A stretch of 64,000 bases of DNA from contig CM068830.1 of NCBI GenBank assembly GCA_028554795.2, forward strand, positions 43,757,837 to 43,821,836. Direction: 5' to 3'. Under the pieces are notes generated by a model, which ran no database searches, was not told the DNA's origin, and saw nothing but the letters and a program-made list of their open reading frames with translations. The DNA comes from Sinohyriopsis cumingii. Taxonomy: Eukaryota > Mollusca > Bivalvia > Unionida > Unionidae. Positions within the stretch are counted from its first letter, which is position 1. Every line of letters starts with the position of its first letter. This document shows positions 46,641 to 58,784 of the stretch, piece after piece. A program made the position numbers and the translations under genes.

Positions 46641-47462
46641 AAAGAAAAAGATACAGAAAAGAAAAACAGACACCAAAACTGCAACCAGAATGCATTATTT
46701 GTAAAAGAAAACACTGAAATATTACTTATGTTTATGTTCTCTAATGGTAAGAATGACTTTAATAGTTTACCCAACTCAGTTATAAATATCACTGCCTCTG
46801 ATCTTGCCAGGAAATCAATACATAATCCTCACATCAGTTATATTCATTTGCATGACACACTATTTAGGAAAAATGGTAATTTTCATTATATACAATCATT
46901 CATATATAGTTTTTAAAAAGTACTATTTTTTTAATCACTAGATATTTACATTAATGATAGTATTCTCAAACCTGCTATAATGGTCACCTCTTTAAAGCAG
47001 TACATTCAGGTCAGGTGCACAGTCTTATTAATATATAAATTAAAATATATTTACCTGAACATAAAGGTCAGTTTCTACAAGCTGCTGGGATGACATTAAC
47101 AGACAGCAAGTTTGTAAACTAAGTCTACATTTTGTATTGAGGTGAGAGCAAAATGGCCAGTTGGTGAAATGGTGAATACTCAGCATGTTAATTATCAAGG
47201 GAGTGGTCTAAGGATGCTACTTCATCAGTTCCATTGATTAGTTGGGGTTATTTATCTCTGCTAAAGATGGATGTTGGGAAAACTGACCCTGAGGTCAAGA
47301 AAAGCAATATAACACATTCCTACCTTCAGTTTGCAATTTCTATTCATATCCTCCTTCTATGCAAAGACCTTGAATCAAGGTCAAATATGTGTTCACATAG
47401 ATAGTGATAGTGAGAGGTATTTAATTATTAGAGAATGTTTCAATTCTACCTAATAGTTGACG
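46641..47462. other. Stretch without recognisable gene
   Basis: A 62-codon plus-strand ORF (46728-46916) has no motif. No repeat or RNA gene recognised. Confidence 0.45.
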
Positions 47463-47542
47463 TGTATGTATGTATGTATGTATGTATGTATGTATGTATG
47501 TATGTATGTATGTATGCATGCATGCATCCATGCATGCATGTA

Positions 47543-47625
<83 letters not shown>

Positions 47626-47712
47626 TTGTATGTATGTCTATAGGTAGGTAGGTAGGTAAGTAGGCTGGCAGATATGTATGTAGGTAGATAGGTATACAGG
47701 TAGGTAGGTAGA
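47463..47712. repeat. Compound microsatellite (GTAT)n(CATG)n(TG)n(TAGG)n
   Basis: About 13 GTAT units, a few CATG units, about 36 TG units, then diverged TAGG units. ORFs across it are periodic artefacts. Confidence 0.98.
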
Positions 47713-48157
47713 CAGATATTAGCAATTAATGGCATGTCAGCACAATAATGGCTATATGGAGTAAATCAAAAGTAATGATCTAAAAATGTAAAAATAAAGA
47801 ACTGCACCAAAATCACCAAGATGACAACTCCTTCCATGATGCAAACAACACAAAATGAAAGATAAATGTCACTGATGTAAAAATTCTGTAAAATGTTTAT
47901 AAAATAAAATATAAGGTAAAATATGCATGATCCTTAATAATTGGTGTCAAAATTTGTTACATTTCCTCAAAGATTTTCTTCAGTGTTAAATCATAAAATT
48001 CCTCAACTGGGTTCACATATAAAAACTTTTTTCAAATAGTAGAAAATGATACATTTCAAAAACATGTGCTCCACTTCTGGTTGTCACTAACAGGGTGCAC
48101 ACTGACTGGTCAAGGTTCACCTTTCAGGAGGTAATCACAAGTCAGGTATGTCTCTCC
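47713..48157. other. Spacer without recognisable feature
   Basis: AT-rich, no ORF of note. Confidence 0.4.
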
Positions 48158-48166
48158 TATTTGTGT

Positions 48167-48497
48167 GTGTGTGTGTGTATGTGTGTGTGATTTAGATTTT
48201 TAACGTAGCTTTAACAATTTTTCAGTCATATCGCTATGATGTCTGCAGTGTGGCAGTTTATAGTGATGTCTAGCACTGGGGCATCATGCCTCAGACATGT
48301 AGCATGATATCCCACCTAGTCACATTAGCCTGACAACAGGCTGACCAGTCCTAACACTAACCTCTTAATGCTGAACGCCAAGCAAGGCAGCTGTTAGTAC
48401 CATTTTTGTAAGTCTTTGGTATGACTTGGCCATGGATCGACCCCATGACCTCCAGCATCCGAGGTAGATGCTCTAACCACTAGGCCAACAGAGCGGT
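48167..48497 (-). mobile_element. SINE-A copy, minus strand
   Basis: Complete minus-strand copy: (CA)n tail with a tatg interruption, full body, and a head with box A tggcctagtggttagagc and box B ggtcgatcc. The 9-bp tatttgtgt at 48158-48166 and 48498-48506 is a likely target duplication, although its gtgt end blends with the tail. Confidence 0.93.
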
Positions 48498-48550
48498 TAT
48501 TTGTGTTTGAAACATGTTTTCAATTCCACACTCCATTTGTAATCAGCCCA

Positions 48551-50345
48551 GTAAAACCTCAGATGTTCTATATGCAACTGACACAGTACCAACTCAAATG
48601 TCCTATATACAACTGACACAGTACCACCTCAAATGTCCTATATGCAACTGGCACAGGACCATCTCAAATGTCCTATATACAACTGGCACAGGACCACCTC
48701 AAATGTTCTATAAGCAACTGGCACAGAACCATCTCAAATGTCTTATTTGCAACTGGCACAGGACCACCTCAAATGTCCTATATGCAACTGGCACAGTACC
48801 ATCTCAAATGTCCTATATACAACTGGCACAGGACCACCTCAAATGTCCTATAAGCAACTGGCACAGGACCACCTCAAATGTCCTATATGCAACTGGCACA
48901 GTACCATCTCAAATGTCCTATATGCAACTGGCACAGGACCACCTCAAATGTCCTATATGCAACTGGCACAGTACCATCTCAAATGTCCTATATACAACTG
49001 GCACAGGACCACCTCAAATGTCCTATAAGCAACTGGCACAGGACCACCTCAAATGTCCTATATGCAACTGGCACAGGACCACCTCAAATGTCCTATGTGC
49101 AACTGGCACTGGACCACCTCAAATGTCCTATATGCAACTGGCACAGTACCATCTCAAATGTCCTATATGCAACTGGCACAGTACCATCTCAAATGTCCTA
49201 TATGCAACTGGCACATTACCACCTCAAATGTCCTATATGCAACTGGCACAGGACCACCTCAAATGTCCTATATACAACTGGCACAGGACCACCTCAAATG
49301 TTCTATATGCAACTGGCACAGAACCATCTCAAATGTCTTATTTGCAACTGGCACAGGACCACCTCAAATGTTCTATATGCAACTGGCACAGGACCACCTC
49401 AAATGTCCTATGTGCAACTGGCACAGGACCACCTCAAATGTCCTATATGCAACTGGCACAGGACCACCTCAAATGTCCTATATGCAACTGGCACAGGACC
49501 ACCTCAAATGTCCTATGTGCAACTGGCACAGGACCACCTCAAATGTCCTATGTGCAACTGGCACAGGACCACCTCAAATGTCCTATATGCAACTGGCACA
49601 GTACCATCTCAAATGTCCTATATGCAACTGGCACAGTACCATCTCAAATGTCCTATATGCAACTGGCACAGGACCACCTCAAATGTCCTATATGCAACTG
49701 GCACAGGACCACCTCAAATGTCCTATATGCAACTGGCACAGGACCACCTCAAATGTCCTATATGCAACTGGCACAGTACCATCTCAAATGTCCTATATGC
49801 AACTGGCACAGTACATTCTCAAATGTCCTATATGCAACTGGCACAGGACCACCTCAAATGTCCTATATGCAACTGGCACAGGACCACCTCAAATGTCCTA
49901 TATGCAACTGGCACAGGACCACCTCAAATGTCCTATATGCAACTGGCACAGGACCACCTCAAATGTCCTATATGCAACTGGCACAAGACCATCTCAAATG
50001 TCCTATATGCAACTGGCACAGGACCACCTCAAATGTCCTATATGCAACTGGCACAGGACCACCTCAAATGTCCTATATGCAACTGGCACAGGACCACCTC
50101 AAATGTCCTATATGCAACTGGCACAGGACCACCTCAAATGTCCTATATGCAACTGGCACAGGACCACCTCAAATGTCCTATATGCAACTGGCACAGGACC
50201 ATCTCAAATGTCCTATATACAACTAACACAGTACCACCTCAAATGTCCTATATGCCACTGGCACATTACCACCTCAAATGTCCTATATAAACTTACACAG
50301 TACCAACATAAATGACCTATATGCAACTGGCACAGCACCACCTCA
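48551..50345. repeat. 35-bp minisatellite, about 51 units, open in all three plus-strand frames
   Basis: The unit is cctatatgcaactggcaca plus ggaccacctcaaatgt. Two main types alternate: ggaccacctc and gtaccatctc. A rare pair (cagaaccatctc followed by cttatttgcaac) occurs at 48724 and 49319, 595 bp or 17 units apart, marking a block duplication. Since 35 is not divisible by three, each frame passes through the same 35-residue cycle, and no stop exists in the unit. This gives ORFs of 570 (48514-50226), 470 and 420 codons. Nothing shows that any is translated. Confidence 0.96.
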
Positions 50346-50774
50346 TATTGTCAATACACAACTGGCACAAAATTACTATAGTATGTTTCCTTTTTAGGTC
50401 AGCTGTGGTCAGATGTTCAATAGTGGTGGCACTCGTAAAAATGTTTCCTAGATCTTTTATCTCTATAACTGTTGTCAAGTTAATAATTATATTAAAATCC
50501 AGTCAAAAGAGCACAGAATTAATAATCATTACTTTTCCTACCTTGTACAACATATTACAGTAATATTTAGTTTAAAATCTTGTACTGAGAAAGAGCAGGT
50601 TCTGAAAACACAAACATGCCAAACACTTCTGAGATCTGAAAATGACTACCAGTATATCAAAAACTGGCTATAGAAACCACAACAGGCATTTGGGGGTGGG
50701 TTGGGAATATGTTACATGTACTGGTTTTAGTGTCTAGAACATAAAGTACAATTTATAGGTCAGTCATTTACCAT
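50346..50774. other. Spacer without recognisable gene
   Basis: An 83-codon ORF starts in the array end and has no motif. Confidence 0.4.
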
Positions 50775-50995
50775 ATATACTTACATGTAAGTCAGATCCA
50801 GGTGAAAATTGCAAACTCCACAGACACAGATCTGCCATCACATAATATGCTGGCAGATCTGGGTCTGTGCAGTTAGCTAGAACTAACATGTAGAACAAAC
50901 AATTGTGTAGATTCTGACCTGAGGATGCATTTTGTGGTGGCAGAGCAGGATTTCAATTGTCTGCATATGGGTCCAATACATATTCTAGTAGAGGT
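50775..50995. mobile_element. Palindromic MITE (family P), diverged copy
   Basis: Left end atatatacttacatgtaagtc, followed by ttgcaaactcc and the well-kept hairpin cagacacagatctgcca...tggcagatctgggtctgtg. The second hairpin (tctgacctgagg...gcagagcagga) and the right end are eroded. Confidence 0.72.
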
Positions 50996-51114
50996 GATAG
51001 ATTTCATATAATAAAGCTGATATCTCCAATATGTTTCCACTTGGCCATCATTCATTGTATACACCATAACAAAGGTATGCACAAAGCAATGGTTAGCACC
51101 AGAATAAATAGATG

Positions 51115-51525
51115 CTGATCTGTCCAACTTTACTACCTGGTTTTTCTGCCCAGCTTCAATACCTGGTATATCAGTCCAACTGTATTACCTAGTTTATCTG
51201 TCCAACTTTACCACTTGGTTTATGTCCAACTTTACCACTTGGTTTATGTCCAACTTTACTACCTGGTTTATATGTCCATCTTTAATACCTGGTTCATCTC
51301 TCCGACTTTATTACCTGGTTTATCTGTCCAACTTTAATACCTTGTTTATCTTTCCAACTTTATTACCTGGTTTATCTGTCCAACTTTAATATCTGGTTTA
51401 TCTGCCCAACTTCACTACCTGGTTTATCTGCCCAACTAAATACATGGTTTACCTGCCCAGTTTTAATACCTGGTTTATCTGTCCAACTTTATTACATGGT
51501 TAATCTGTCCTTCTTTTAATACTAG
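51115..51525. repeat. 26-bp minisatellite, about 15 units
   Basis: The unit is tttatctgtccaacttta plus atacctgg, with units shortened to 23 bp at 51205-51255 (tttatgtccaac). Confidence 0.93.
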
Positions 51526-51989
51526 TTTTAACTGCATTTCTACCTTCAAGAGGGCTGCAACAAGCTTGATTCAAAATGAAGCATTGTGCATGCAGGTAGT
51601 ATTATCATTTATAGATTAGTGGGCATACCATTACCTTTGCTTCAGGACATAACCCTATAAACAAAGTCTCCTTGTAGCACAATGTCTCACCTTTTTGACG
51701 TTCATGTGGGCATAAAACTATTGACATTAGCAATGTTTCCCATAATGGTGCAAGACTGAGAATAAAAAATCTCCCCAGTATCTGAACTGAGGGTCAGATT
51801 CAGTATTTAAAAAAAACAAGAGTCCCTTGAGGGGAATGTTGCTCTGTTCCATGAATTCAAGATAAGGCCATTTCTTCTTTTAAATGCTGTGTGCTGAGTA
51901 CCATAATTGATATTCTTGATTGACAAGATTTTCAAATTAGCTACTGGTACAGCTATACTGGAATGCAAAGATTGACACAAGTTTCATTT
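51526..51989. other. Spacer without recognisable gene
   Basis: No feature supported. The end (about 51820-51985) leads into the degenerate repeat that follows. Confidence 0.4.
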
Positions 51990-52450
51990 AAGACAAAACT
52001 ATAGGCCATCAGAAGACTTTTGGTGAAAACTCCATGTTGACATAACCATCCATTCAGGAGAATTAGTAACAATATTTCCAATATGTTCATTATGTCATCC
52101 ATATTTGAGGCCAGATTATCCTATTTCCATCCATCAAATAGATATAATTAGCATCCTGGTGAAAAGTATACATCAATATGACTTTCCATTTAGGAAGAGT
52201 AGCAATAACAAGATTTCTAATATGGCTGCTATGGTGGCCATAATGGATGTCAGACTGGAACTATTTTCATTCGAACCAACCTGACATCACAAAAAGTCTT
52301 CTGGTGAAAAAACAAATATGGATATGACTTTCCATCTAGAAGTGTTTAGATTTTCAAAATGGCAGTTGTGGTGGCAATATTGGATGGCAGAATGGCACAA
52401 CTTGTATTTAAGAGCAACTAGACAGCATAAATCGTCTTTGAAAAATGGCC
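51990..52450. repeat. Degenerate tandem repeat, three units of about 140-150 bp
   Basis: Each unit starts near cttctggtgaaaa and goes on with atatgactttccat, a taacaatattt/taacaagattt box and a ccatattggatggcagact-like box, ending with a cctgacagcata/cctgacatcaca stretch. Divergence is high. The ORFs at 52287-52604 minus and 52318-52569 plus fall inside or overlap it and carry no motif. Confidence 0.65.
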
Positions 52451-52915
52451 AGATTTTTTCACCTGAAGATAATACAAATGTCAAAATGCTGCTAATACTG
52501 AGGGGAAAAAAAGGAATTTTAAGCACTGAAATTGAAGTTGATAACCCATGCAATATTACAGACAAATGATAATTCTGGTATATTGTATGGTACCATTCCA
52601 TCATGAGACAGGTGTATATGATTTATCATCAGTCTAACAACCAAATGTAAACTGTATAATCAAATTTAGTAGTCAAGAATGCTTATCAATTTCAGTAAAA
52701 GTTTACAAGAAAGAATCCATGACAAGCCAGCTATATTTCTGTTTACAAAAACAATGCCATAATTATGATGGATTTCATTTTTTTTCAAAACATTGTAAAG
52801 CTGATGATGCAGTTATGCTTTATGCCCTTTTAAGTTCAGCAGCTTTGGAGAAAACGTTCTTTTAATGGAGTGTTTTTTCTCTATCTATAGTGGTTTATAA
52901 TATCTGATGACTGAT
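52451..52915. other. Spacer without recognisable feature
   Basis: No gene or repeat supported. Confidence 0.4.
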
Positions 52916-53288
52916 GGTATGCCAGATTTAAAGCCACTATGCCAGTAGAAATGCAGGTATGCCAGTAGAAATGGATGGTATTCCAGTAGAAATGCCAGTG
53001 TGCCAGTAGAAATGATGGTATGCCAATAGAAATGCTGGTATACCAGGATAAATGCCAGTATGCCCATAGAAATGTCTATGCCAGTAGAAATGCCAGTATG
53101 CCAGTAGAAATGATGGTATGCCAGTGGAAATGCTAGTATGCTAACAGAATTGATGGTATGTCAGCAGAAATGTCAGTATGCCAGCAGAAATGATGGTATG
53201 CTAGTAAAAATGGCAGTATGCCAGTAGAAATGGTGGTATGCAAGTAGAAATGCCAGTATTCCAGTAGAAATGCCGGTATGCCAGTAGA
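52916..53288. repeat. 20-bp minisatellite, about 18 units
   Basis: The unit is tatgccagtagaaatgccag with a gatgg variant that alternates in many places (two-unit period of about 38-40 bp). Confidence 0.92.
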
Positions 53289-53532
53289 AACTGACCACTC
53301 TATTACTTTTGTTCAGAACCAATGTATCCAGTGGATGCAGAGATGTGGTTAAAAATAAAACTATATATTATTAAAAGATTAAATAAAAAATATTGATAAA
53401 TGTGTATATTAATCAAGTGTGAATGAATGCAACTTGACTAATGCATACTGACTGCATACTGAATGCATACTGATCATGTTGAGATTAATGCAGGTGAATG
53501 TTCACGTTGCCAAAAGGAAAGAAAGAAAGTGA

Positions 53533-53558
53533 CATATATATATATATATATATATATG
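53533..53558. repeat. Short (TA)n
   Basis: About 12 TA units beside a diverged SINE-B. Confidence 0.95.
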
Positions 53559-53574
53559 AGTTCCTATGTTGAAA

Positions 53575-53823
53575 ATGGCCCCAGGTGGATGAGGGGTCTA
53601 ACATGATGCCATTTACAGAACACTGACATCTCATATCTGTCTGTTTGGGTTTGAGTCTCGGGATCATCCAATGTGGGTATGTGAGAAAGCTTGCCAGTAG
53701 TTTCCCATTAATCAGTTGGTTTTCCTGGGGGTTTTCCAGGTTATTTCTCAATAAAAAATATATTAGCCACCATTTACAGCCAATAATGTGCTAATAAATG
53801 GCATTAAACCCATAACAATGAAA
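53575..53823 (+). mobile_element. SINE-B copy, diverged
   Basis: atggccccaggtggatgag head, box B ggtttgagtctc, then aatgtgggtatgtgagaaagc, ttgccagtag, gggttttccagg, gccaccatttacagcc and aaatggcattaaaccc. Box A has several changes. The tail is short. Confidence 0.88.
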
Positions 53824-53894
53824 GGAATAGTTGGTTTAAAGGAGTCTGGGTAGATTATTTTTCTAAATAAATTTGTCAATCTTTTTAAAACAAG

Positions 53895-53990
53895 TAGTTA
53901 TTTTTTTTGTTTTATTATTATTTTTACTATTTTTACCATTTTTATTATTATTAGTATTATTATTGCTATTATTATTATTATCTATCCCCC
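53895..53990. repeat. TTA/TTAT-rich simple sequence
   Basis: Imperfect TTA, TTTA and TATT runs. Confidence 0.85.
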
Positions 53991-54113
53991 CCAAATAAAG
54001 TAAGAATTTTTAAGAATTCAGTGGTAAATCTAGCACACACACATACACACACATGCACACATTCAAGGGCCAATAACATAAATGTACTGAAAAATTAAAC
54101 TTTCTTTACTTAC

Positions 54114-54429
54114 ATCTGAACCACAGCCAACACACTTCTTATATCTGTCAAACGCTTTATTGGAATAAAAATCCCTGTAATTTGAAGCATAATGCTTACT
54201 GCTATTTCCCCCAATCGGATCAAAACATTCCAAACTCACAACGCAATGAGGAACAATCCTAAAAATCTTTTTATGAAACTGGCCGCCACACACTCTTGAC
54301 CCTTTACACGGAAATGACTTCGATTCTGCAGTAACTGTCAGATGTACTTCTGGTAAACTCTGTATTTTGATTCCAAGAAGAGCACAGTACATTGTGGAAT
54401 CCATGACCACATCTATCCTGTCCACTGAA
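54114..54429 (-). CDS. Possible internal coding exon, Cys-rich, unrecognised protein
   Basis: On the minus strand, gatatttag precedes a 316-nt open block that ends at cagat|gtaagtaaag, a textbook donor. Its frame reads SVDRIDVVMDSTMYCALLG, then a Leu/Val-rich strand, SFPCKGSRVCGGQFHKK, VPHCVVSLECFDPIGGN and FDRYKKCVGCGSD. Six or more Cys and balanced composition suggest a real, perhaps secreted or ectodomain-like, segment. The exon would start in phase 2 and end in phase 0. The GTG at 54440 is not a plausible start. No family is recognised, and the neighbouring exons were not found. Confidence 0.45.
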
Positions 54430-57094
54430 CTAAATATCACAATTCAGACAACATGGAAATGTCATCCCAAAGGAATGTCAGTATTTATTGTAAATATGTA
54501 TGACATTTATCACCATCAGAATACATGGTATATTTTCATGAAATCATGTCAACCTGTGTGGTCCAGTTCATGGAAGGCAATATCTTTGTCATGTACCAAC
54601 GTAGCATTTTCACCATATCCAATGCATCATTTTTACACGAGTTAATTGTCAGTATGCCATTAAGACATTCGACCAACATTTCACACAAAATTAATTCTTC
54701 CATAATACCCAAAATTTACATCCATTTTCATTTTATACAGAATAAGATTTTCGAAGCTGCAACTCCGATCACCTCCTCATGTCTCTACTATTTTTGGAAC
54801 TATTTTCGCATTACAATGAATATCTGATGATTGCATGGTTTCAAAATTTAAAATAAAAAAAAATCATATTAATAATCAAAGAATCACAGCCATCAATACA
54901 AGCCACCATCATTCCATGAGCTCAATAATGTAAATAGTTTAGTCCACCTTGATTTCCAAGGTAAGAATACAGGTGTATCACACACCAGACAAAATCAGGA
55001 CATTCTGTATTTTGCTTATCACCTTGCAACAGAATTATGCCACAGTATATAATAAATCCTCACTTCCAATAAGCTGTATATCCAAACAATAATAAATATA
55101 AAAACAAAGTGTCTCTGTTACATTCATTTTCCAGGTTCCTAATTTAAGTACAAGCAGTTATATCCAAAATTGGCTATGTCCAGAGATGGTTTCAGAATTA
55201 CCATTCATTTGTTATCTGTGGAACTTTTGGTACTGGTAATGATAATTAGGTACAAGGTACAGCAACTTGTAATAATAGTCAGTTAGGATAAAGCATGCAT
55301 GGACGTTTCTGTTCCATGCAACCCAAACAGAATGATAGCACTATCAGACCAGCTAATTGCATTACAGTAAGCATCAACCTAGTGTGGCAATGTTTACTCT
55401 GCATCCCATCTTCTCTACCACATCAACAAACAAGAAAACCATGTGGATAAGATATTTCTCTGGGTAGTTGCAATGTCACCATGTGAATATAAAATTGCAG
55501 AAGAGAAAAAAATGACTATGTGGGGCTTTACCACCCGGACCCCCCACAGGGGATTCTAACCCCAAAATACCATGACCACTTGTGTATGCCTCCCAACCCC
55601 ACCAACACACACACTTAACTACTTTGTTGCATATAAAAAGGCAAGTTATTCATATAAACTGCATTTGCCCCTACATCGCTCCATGCCTTCTTGGGGCTAG
55701 TCCCCCACCCAATTCATATCTTAGAAACTTCTCATAGCCACACACACACACACACACCCACACCCACACCCACACACATATGAGTGTGTGTGTTTGTGTG
55801 TCTGTGTGTGTGTGTGTGACTTAAATATGCCTCTTAATATTGGAAAAAGACAAATGCTTACCCAGGCTCACCATTAATAATTTAGATCACTTGCCTTGCC
55901 CGTTTGGGTAGGTTCTCGCATAACCAACTTGCCATGACCAATTTATTACATGCACAGACCCATTCTGAGTCAAAATGAAAAAGAAAAAATTAAGCAAACT
56001 GCCATGCTACAGAAATGAATTAATAAAAATCTATTTTATTTAGATGTAATCTTAATAAAACAATAACTTCACATACCTATGAGGAAAAATGTATCTAAAA
56101 CTGCAGAATCTTGAATATAAAAAGTCAGAAATTACAGTCAAACCTAGCTTATTTGCCCATACTAGGACGGCAGTCATAAAAGAAAGTTTCAACATAAAAA
56201 TACAAAATGTAAAACAATTATGATGCATGAGTTTGAAAGAAAGTTTCAGCTTAAAAATGTTTTTAAAATTTTTTAGAAATAGGATGCCATGAGTTTGGGC
56301 AGCCGGGAGCCATAAAAGACGGTTTCAACATGAATGTCACAAAAACGGTATTTAAAAAATATAAAAACTTATTTAAGTTTGGACATATAAAAAAAGGAAT
56401 AAAAAATAGGGATGTTTGAGTTTGATTGCTAGGTTAATTGTCCTTCCAATGGATGGGAATAAATAAAAAATGAAAACAAACAAATTAAAAAGCTGGGATT
56501 AGCAAGTTTAAATGAAAGTTTGAACTTAGAAAAAAATGCTAAATTAGATAAAAATATCTGGGATGCCACCACAAGTTTTGAACTTGTGACCTCTTGTTTG
56601 GCAGCCAGGACATACATACAAATGTGGATATTTATATATAACATAACCCAAAAATAAATATGAAACAAAACGTAATCAAATGTTTCAATCATAAAATGAT
56701 TATAATCTCTAAGTACAGTGGTACTTTTCTTCAGACTACTTCAACATTGTTGAGAGTTCAGTGAATCCCTTGACCCTTTCTAATGATGATTGACTTTAAG
56801 GTAACTAGTGTAAAGGCCTTTGCAAAAAGTGTTATAAATAAAAATAAAATTAATAATAACATTTTATGTTCAACAAATAAAACCATGAAGATCATATTTT
56901 AATATAAGTAGTATTTCTCTTCTACATGTATTGCGATGGATAAGCCTGGTTTTTAGGTTCTCAATTGTTCCACAACTTTCTGCAGACAATCTGAATGGAG
57001 CTACCACAATTTGAGATCCTATCTAAGTATAAATCTTAGAGCAGTCTGAGATCACCATCAGGATCCAGTTATTTGTACTCCTTCTTCCATTTGG
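54430..57094. other. Long stretch without recognisable gene
   Basis: Plus-strand ORFs at 54367-54645 and 54525-54827 are antisense to, or just beyond, the possible exon and show no motif. A (CA)n run lies at 55738-55777 and (TG)n units at 55785-55818. Diverged repeats with aaagtttcaacataaaaa and ggatgccatgagtttg recur about every 75-100 bp between 56150 and 56580. No gene can be supported. Confidence 0.5.
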
Positions 57095-57109
57095 AGGGAG
57101 GGTGGGGAC

Positions 57110-57343
57110 CTATCAGGTGGCCAAGTGGTTTACAGACCCCTCACACGTCTCACCTCTGACCACATGAGTTGGAGTCTCAGCTCAACCAACGTGGGTATGT
57201 AAGAAAATGTTTGCTAGTAGCTCTATACGAGTTGGGTTTTTTTTCTGGGGTCTTCCCAGGTTCATCCCCTGCCAAATATACTGGTTGCCATTTATAGCCT
57301 ATCATAGGATGAAATATGGCATAAAACATAATGAAAACAAAAG
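57110..57343 (+). mobile_element. SINE-B copy, strongly diverged
   Basis: Recognisable pieces in order: tcaggtggccaagtggttta (box A area), gagttggagtctcag (box B area), aacgtgggtatgtaagaaa, ttctggggtcttcccagg, ggttgccatttatagcctatc and aaatatggcataaaac. The 5' block of Gs and Cs is altered. Confidence 0.75.
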
Positions 57344-57482
57344 ATAGATATCCATTAGAGCAGAATTTTTTGTGTGCACTTGTCCCTTTCATATTCTCTA
57401 TACTAACATCACTTGTCCCATTTTACTCCAAATTCCATCTTGCTTGTCTTTTGACAATGAAAACCCATACACCAAGTACTCC

Positions 57483-58140
57483 ACATACCCTTGTGTCTTA
57501 CTTGTGTCTATATGCTTGTCAATATCTGGTATCTTACTAGTGTTTGTATGCTTGTCAATATCTGGTGCCTTACTAGTGTCTATATGCTTGTCAACATCTG
57601 GTGGTTTACATATATCTATATGCTTGTCAATATATGGAACCTAATTGTTTTCTATATGCTTGTCAATATCTGGTGCCTTGGTTGTGTCTATATGCTTGTC
57701 ATTATCTAGTGTCTTATTTGTTTCTGTATGCTTGTCAATATCTGGTGCCTTACTTGTGTCTATATACTTGTCAATATATGGTGCCTTACTTATGGCTATA
57801 TGCTTGTCAATTACCTGGTGCCTTACTTATGGCTATATGCTTGTCAATATATGGTGTCTTATGTGTTTCTATATGCTTGTCAGTATCTAGTGTCTTATTT
57901 GTTTCTATATGCTTGTCAATATCTGGTGCCTTACTTGTGTCTATATGCCTGTCCTTATCAGGTGCCTTACTTGTGTCCATATGCTTGTCAATATCTGGTA
58001 CCTTACTTGTGTCTATATGCTTGTCAATATCTGGTACCTTACTTGTTTCTATATGCTTGTCAACATCTGGTGTCCTACATGTCTCTATATGCTTGTCAAT
58101 ATCTTGTTTCTTACTTTTATCTATATGCTTGTGAATATGT
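57483..58140. repeat. 36-bp minisatellite, about 18 units
   Basis: The unit is tatgcttgtcaatatctgg plus tgccttacttgtgtcta. The 36-bp period keeps three plus frames and one minus frame open over long distances: 57601-58134 (177 codons, YLVPYLCLYACQ cycle), 57728-58180 (150 codons) and 57807-58175 minus (122 codons, a charged DKHIETSKVPDI cycle). One unit (57800-57830) has a 1-bp insertion (aattacctgg) that shifts the plus frames into each other without a stop. No start context, signal or domain supports a protein. Confidence 0.95.
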
Positions 58141-58424
58141 AACATTTGTATTGTTTGTAAACATTGACAAAACACATTAACACTGCTGATGCTGATGTGT
58201 CAAATTTTCTGCCTAATTTGTGTCATGTTGGATTTACCATGCCTTTTTTCTGGATTACTTGGAACTACCATCCTTACAGCCATACTACGATGGTAGACAG
58301 ATGATGAGCATTATTTCTTATATGCAAGGTATGATTCATAAAAATATTTTGAATTTTATCAAAATAATTGGCAAATTTGTAAACTGCACCCCTACCCACA
58401 TAAAGACTGTGTTGCCAACTTTGC

Positions 58425-58462
58425 CATGCATGTATGTATGTATGTATGTATGTATGTATGTA
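58425..58462. repeat. (TATG)n microsatellite
   Basis: About nine tandem TATG units. Confidence 0.97.
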
Positions 58463-58784
58463 TAAGAACGCTTTCACCTCTCATATTCTGCCATTTTCTT
58501 CCAACAGTGATAGAATTTCAAAGACCCATGGAAAAGTAAAGCTTTATGCTAAGCAGGTGAGACAAGTAAGTTATACTCCTATTTCCTAACATATAAGCAT
58601 ATAAACTTTACCATAGGTTTTAGTATCCTAACTTAAGGGGATCTGTACTTGGCAAATAATCTCATAACCCAAACAACCTGTACAAATCTGCCACTGCTGC
58701 AAGTCATTCTAGATATAATTTCACCAATGGGTCAGTGGGGTAAACTTGGAACTATATTTTATCTGAACTAGCATATATACTTGT
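58463..58784. other. Spacer without recognisable feature
   Basis: No gene or repeat supported. Confidence 0.4.

Noticed and set aside
48514-50226. 570-codon ORF as a gene
   Set aside because: All three frames are open because the 35-bp unit lacks stops; codon use cannot discriminate a real frame, and the ATG lies in ordinary sequence at the edge of a SINE-A.
54367-54827. Plus-strand ORFs of 92 and 100 codons
   Set aside because: The first is partly antisense to the better-supported minus-strand exon candidate, and neither contains a motif.
57807-58175. 122-codon minus-strand ORF as a repeat protein gene
   Set aside because: Its openness follows from the 36-bp period, which also opens plus frames; no start context, signal peptide or transcript evidence. 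Kept as a finding, not as a gene.
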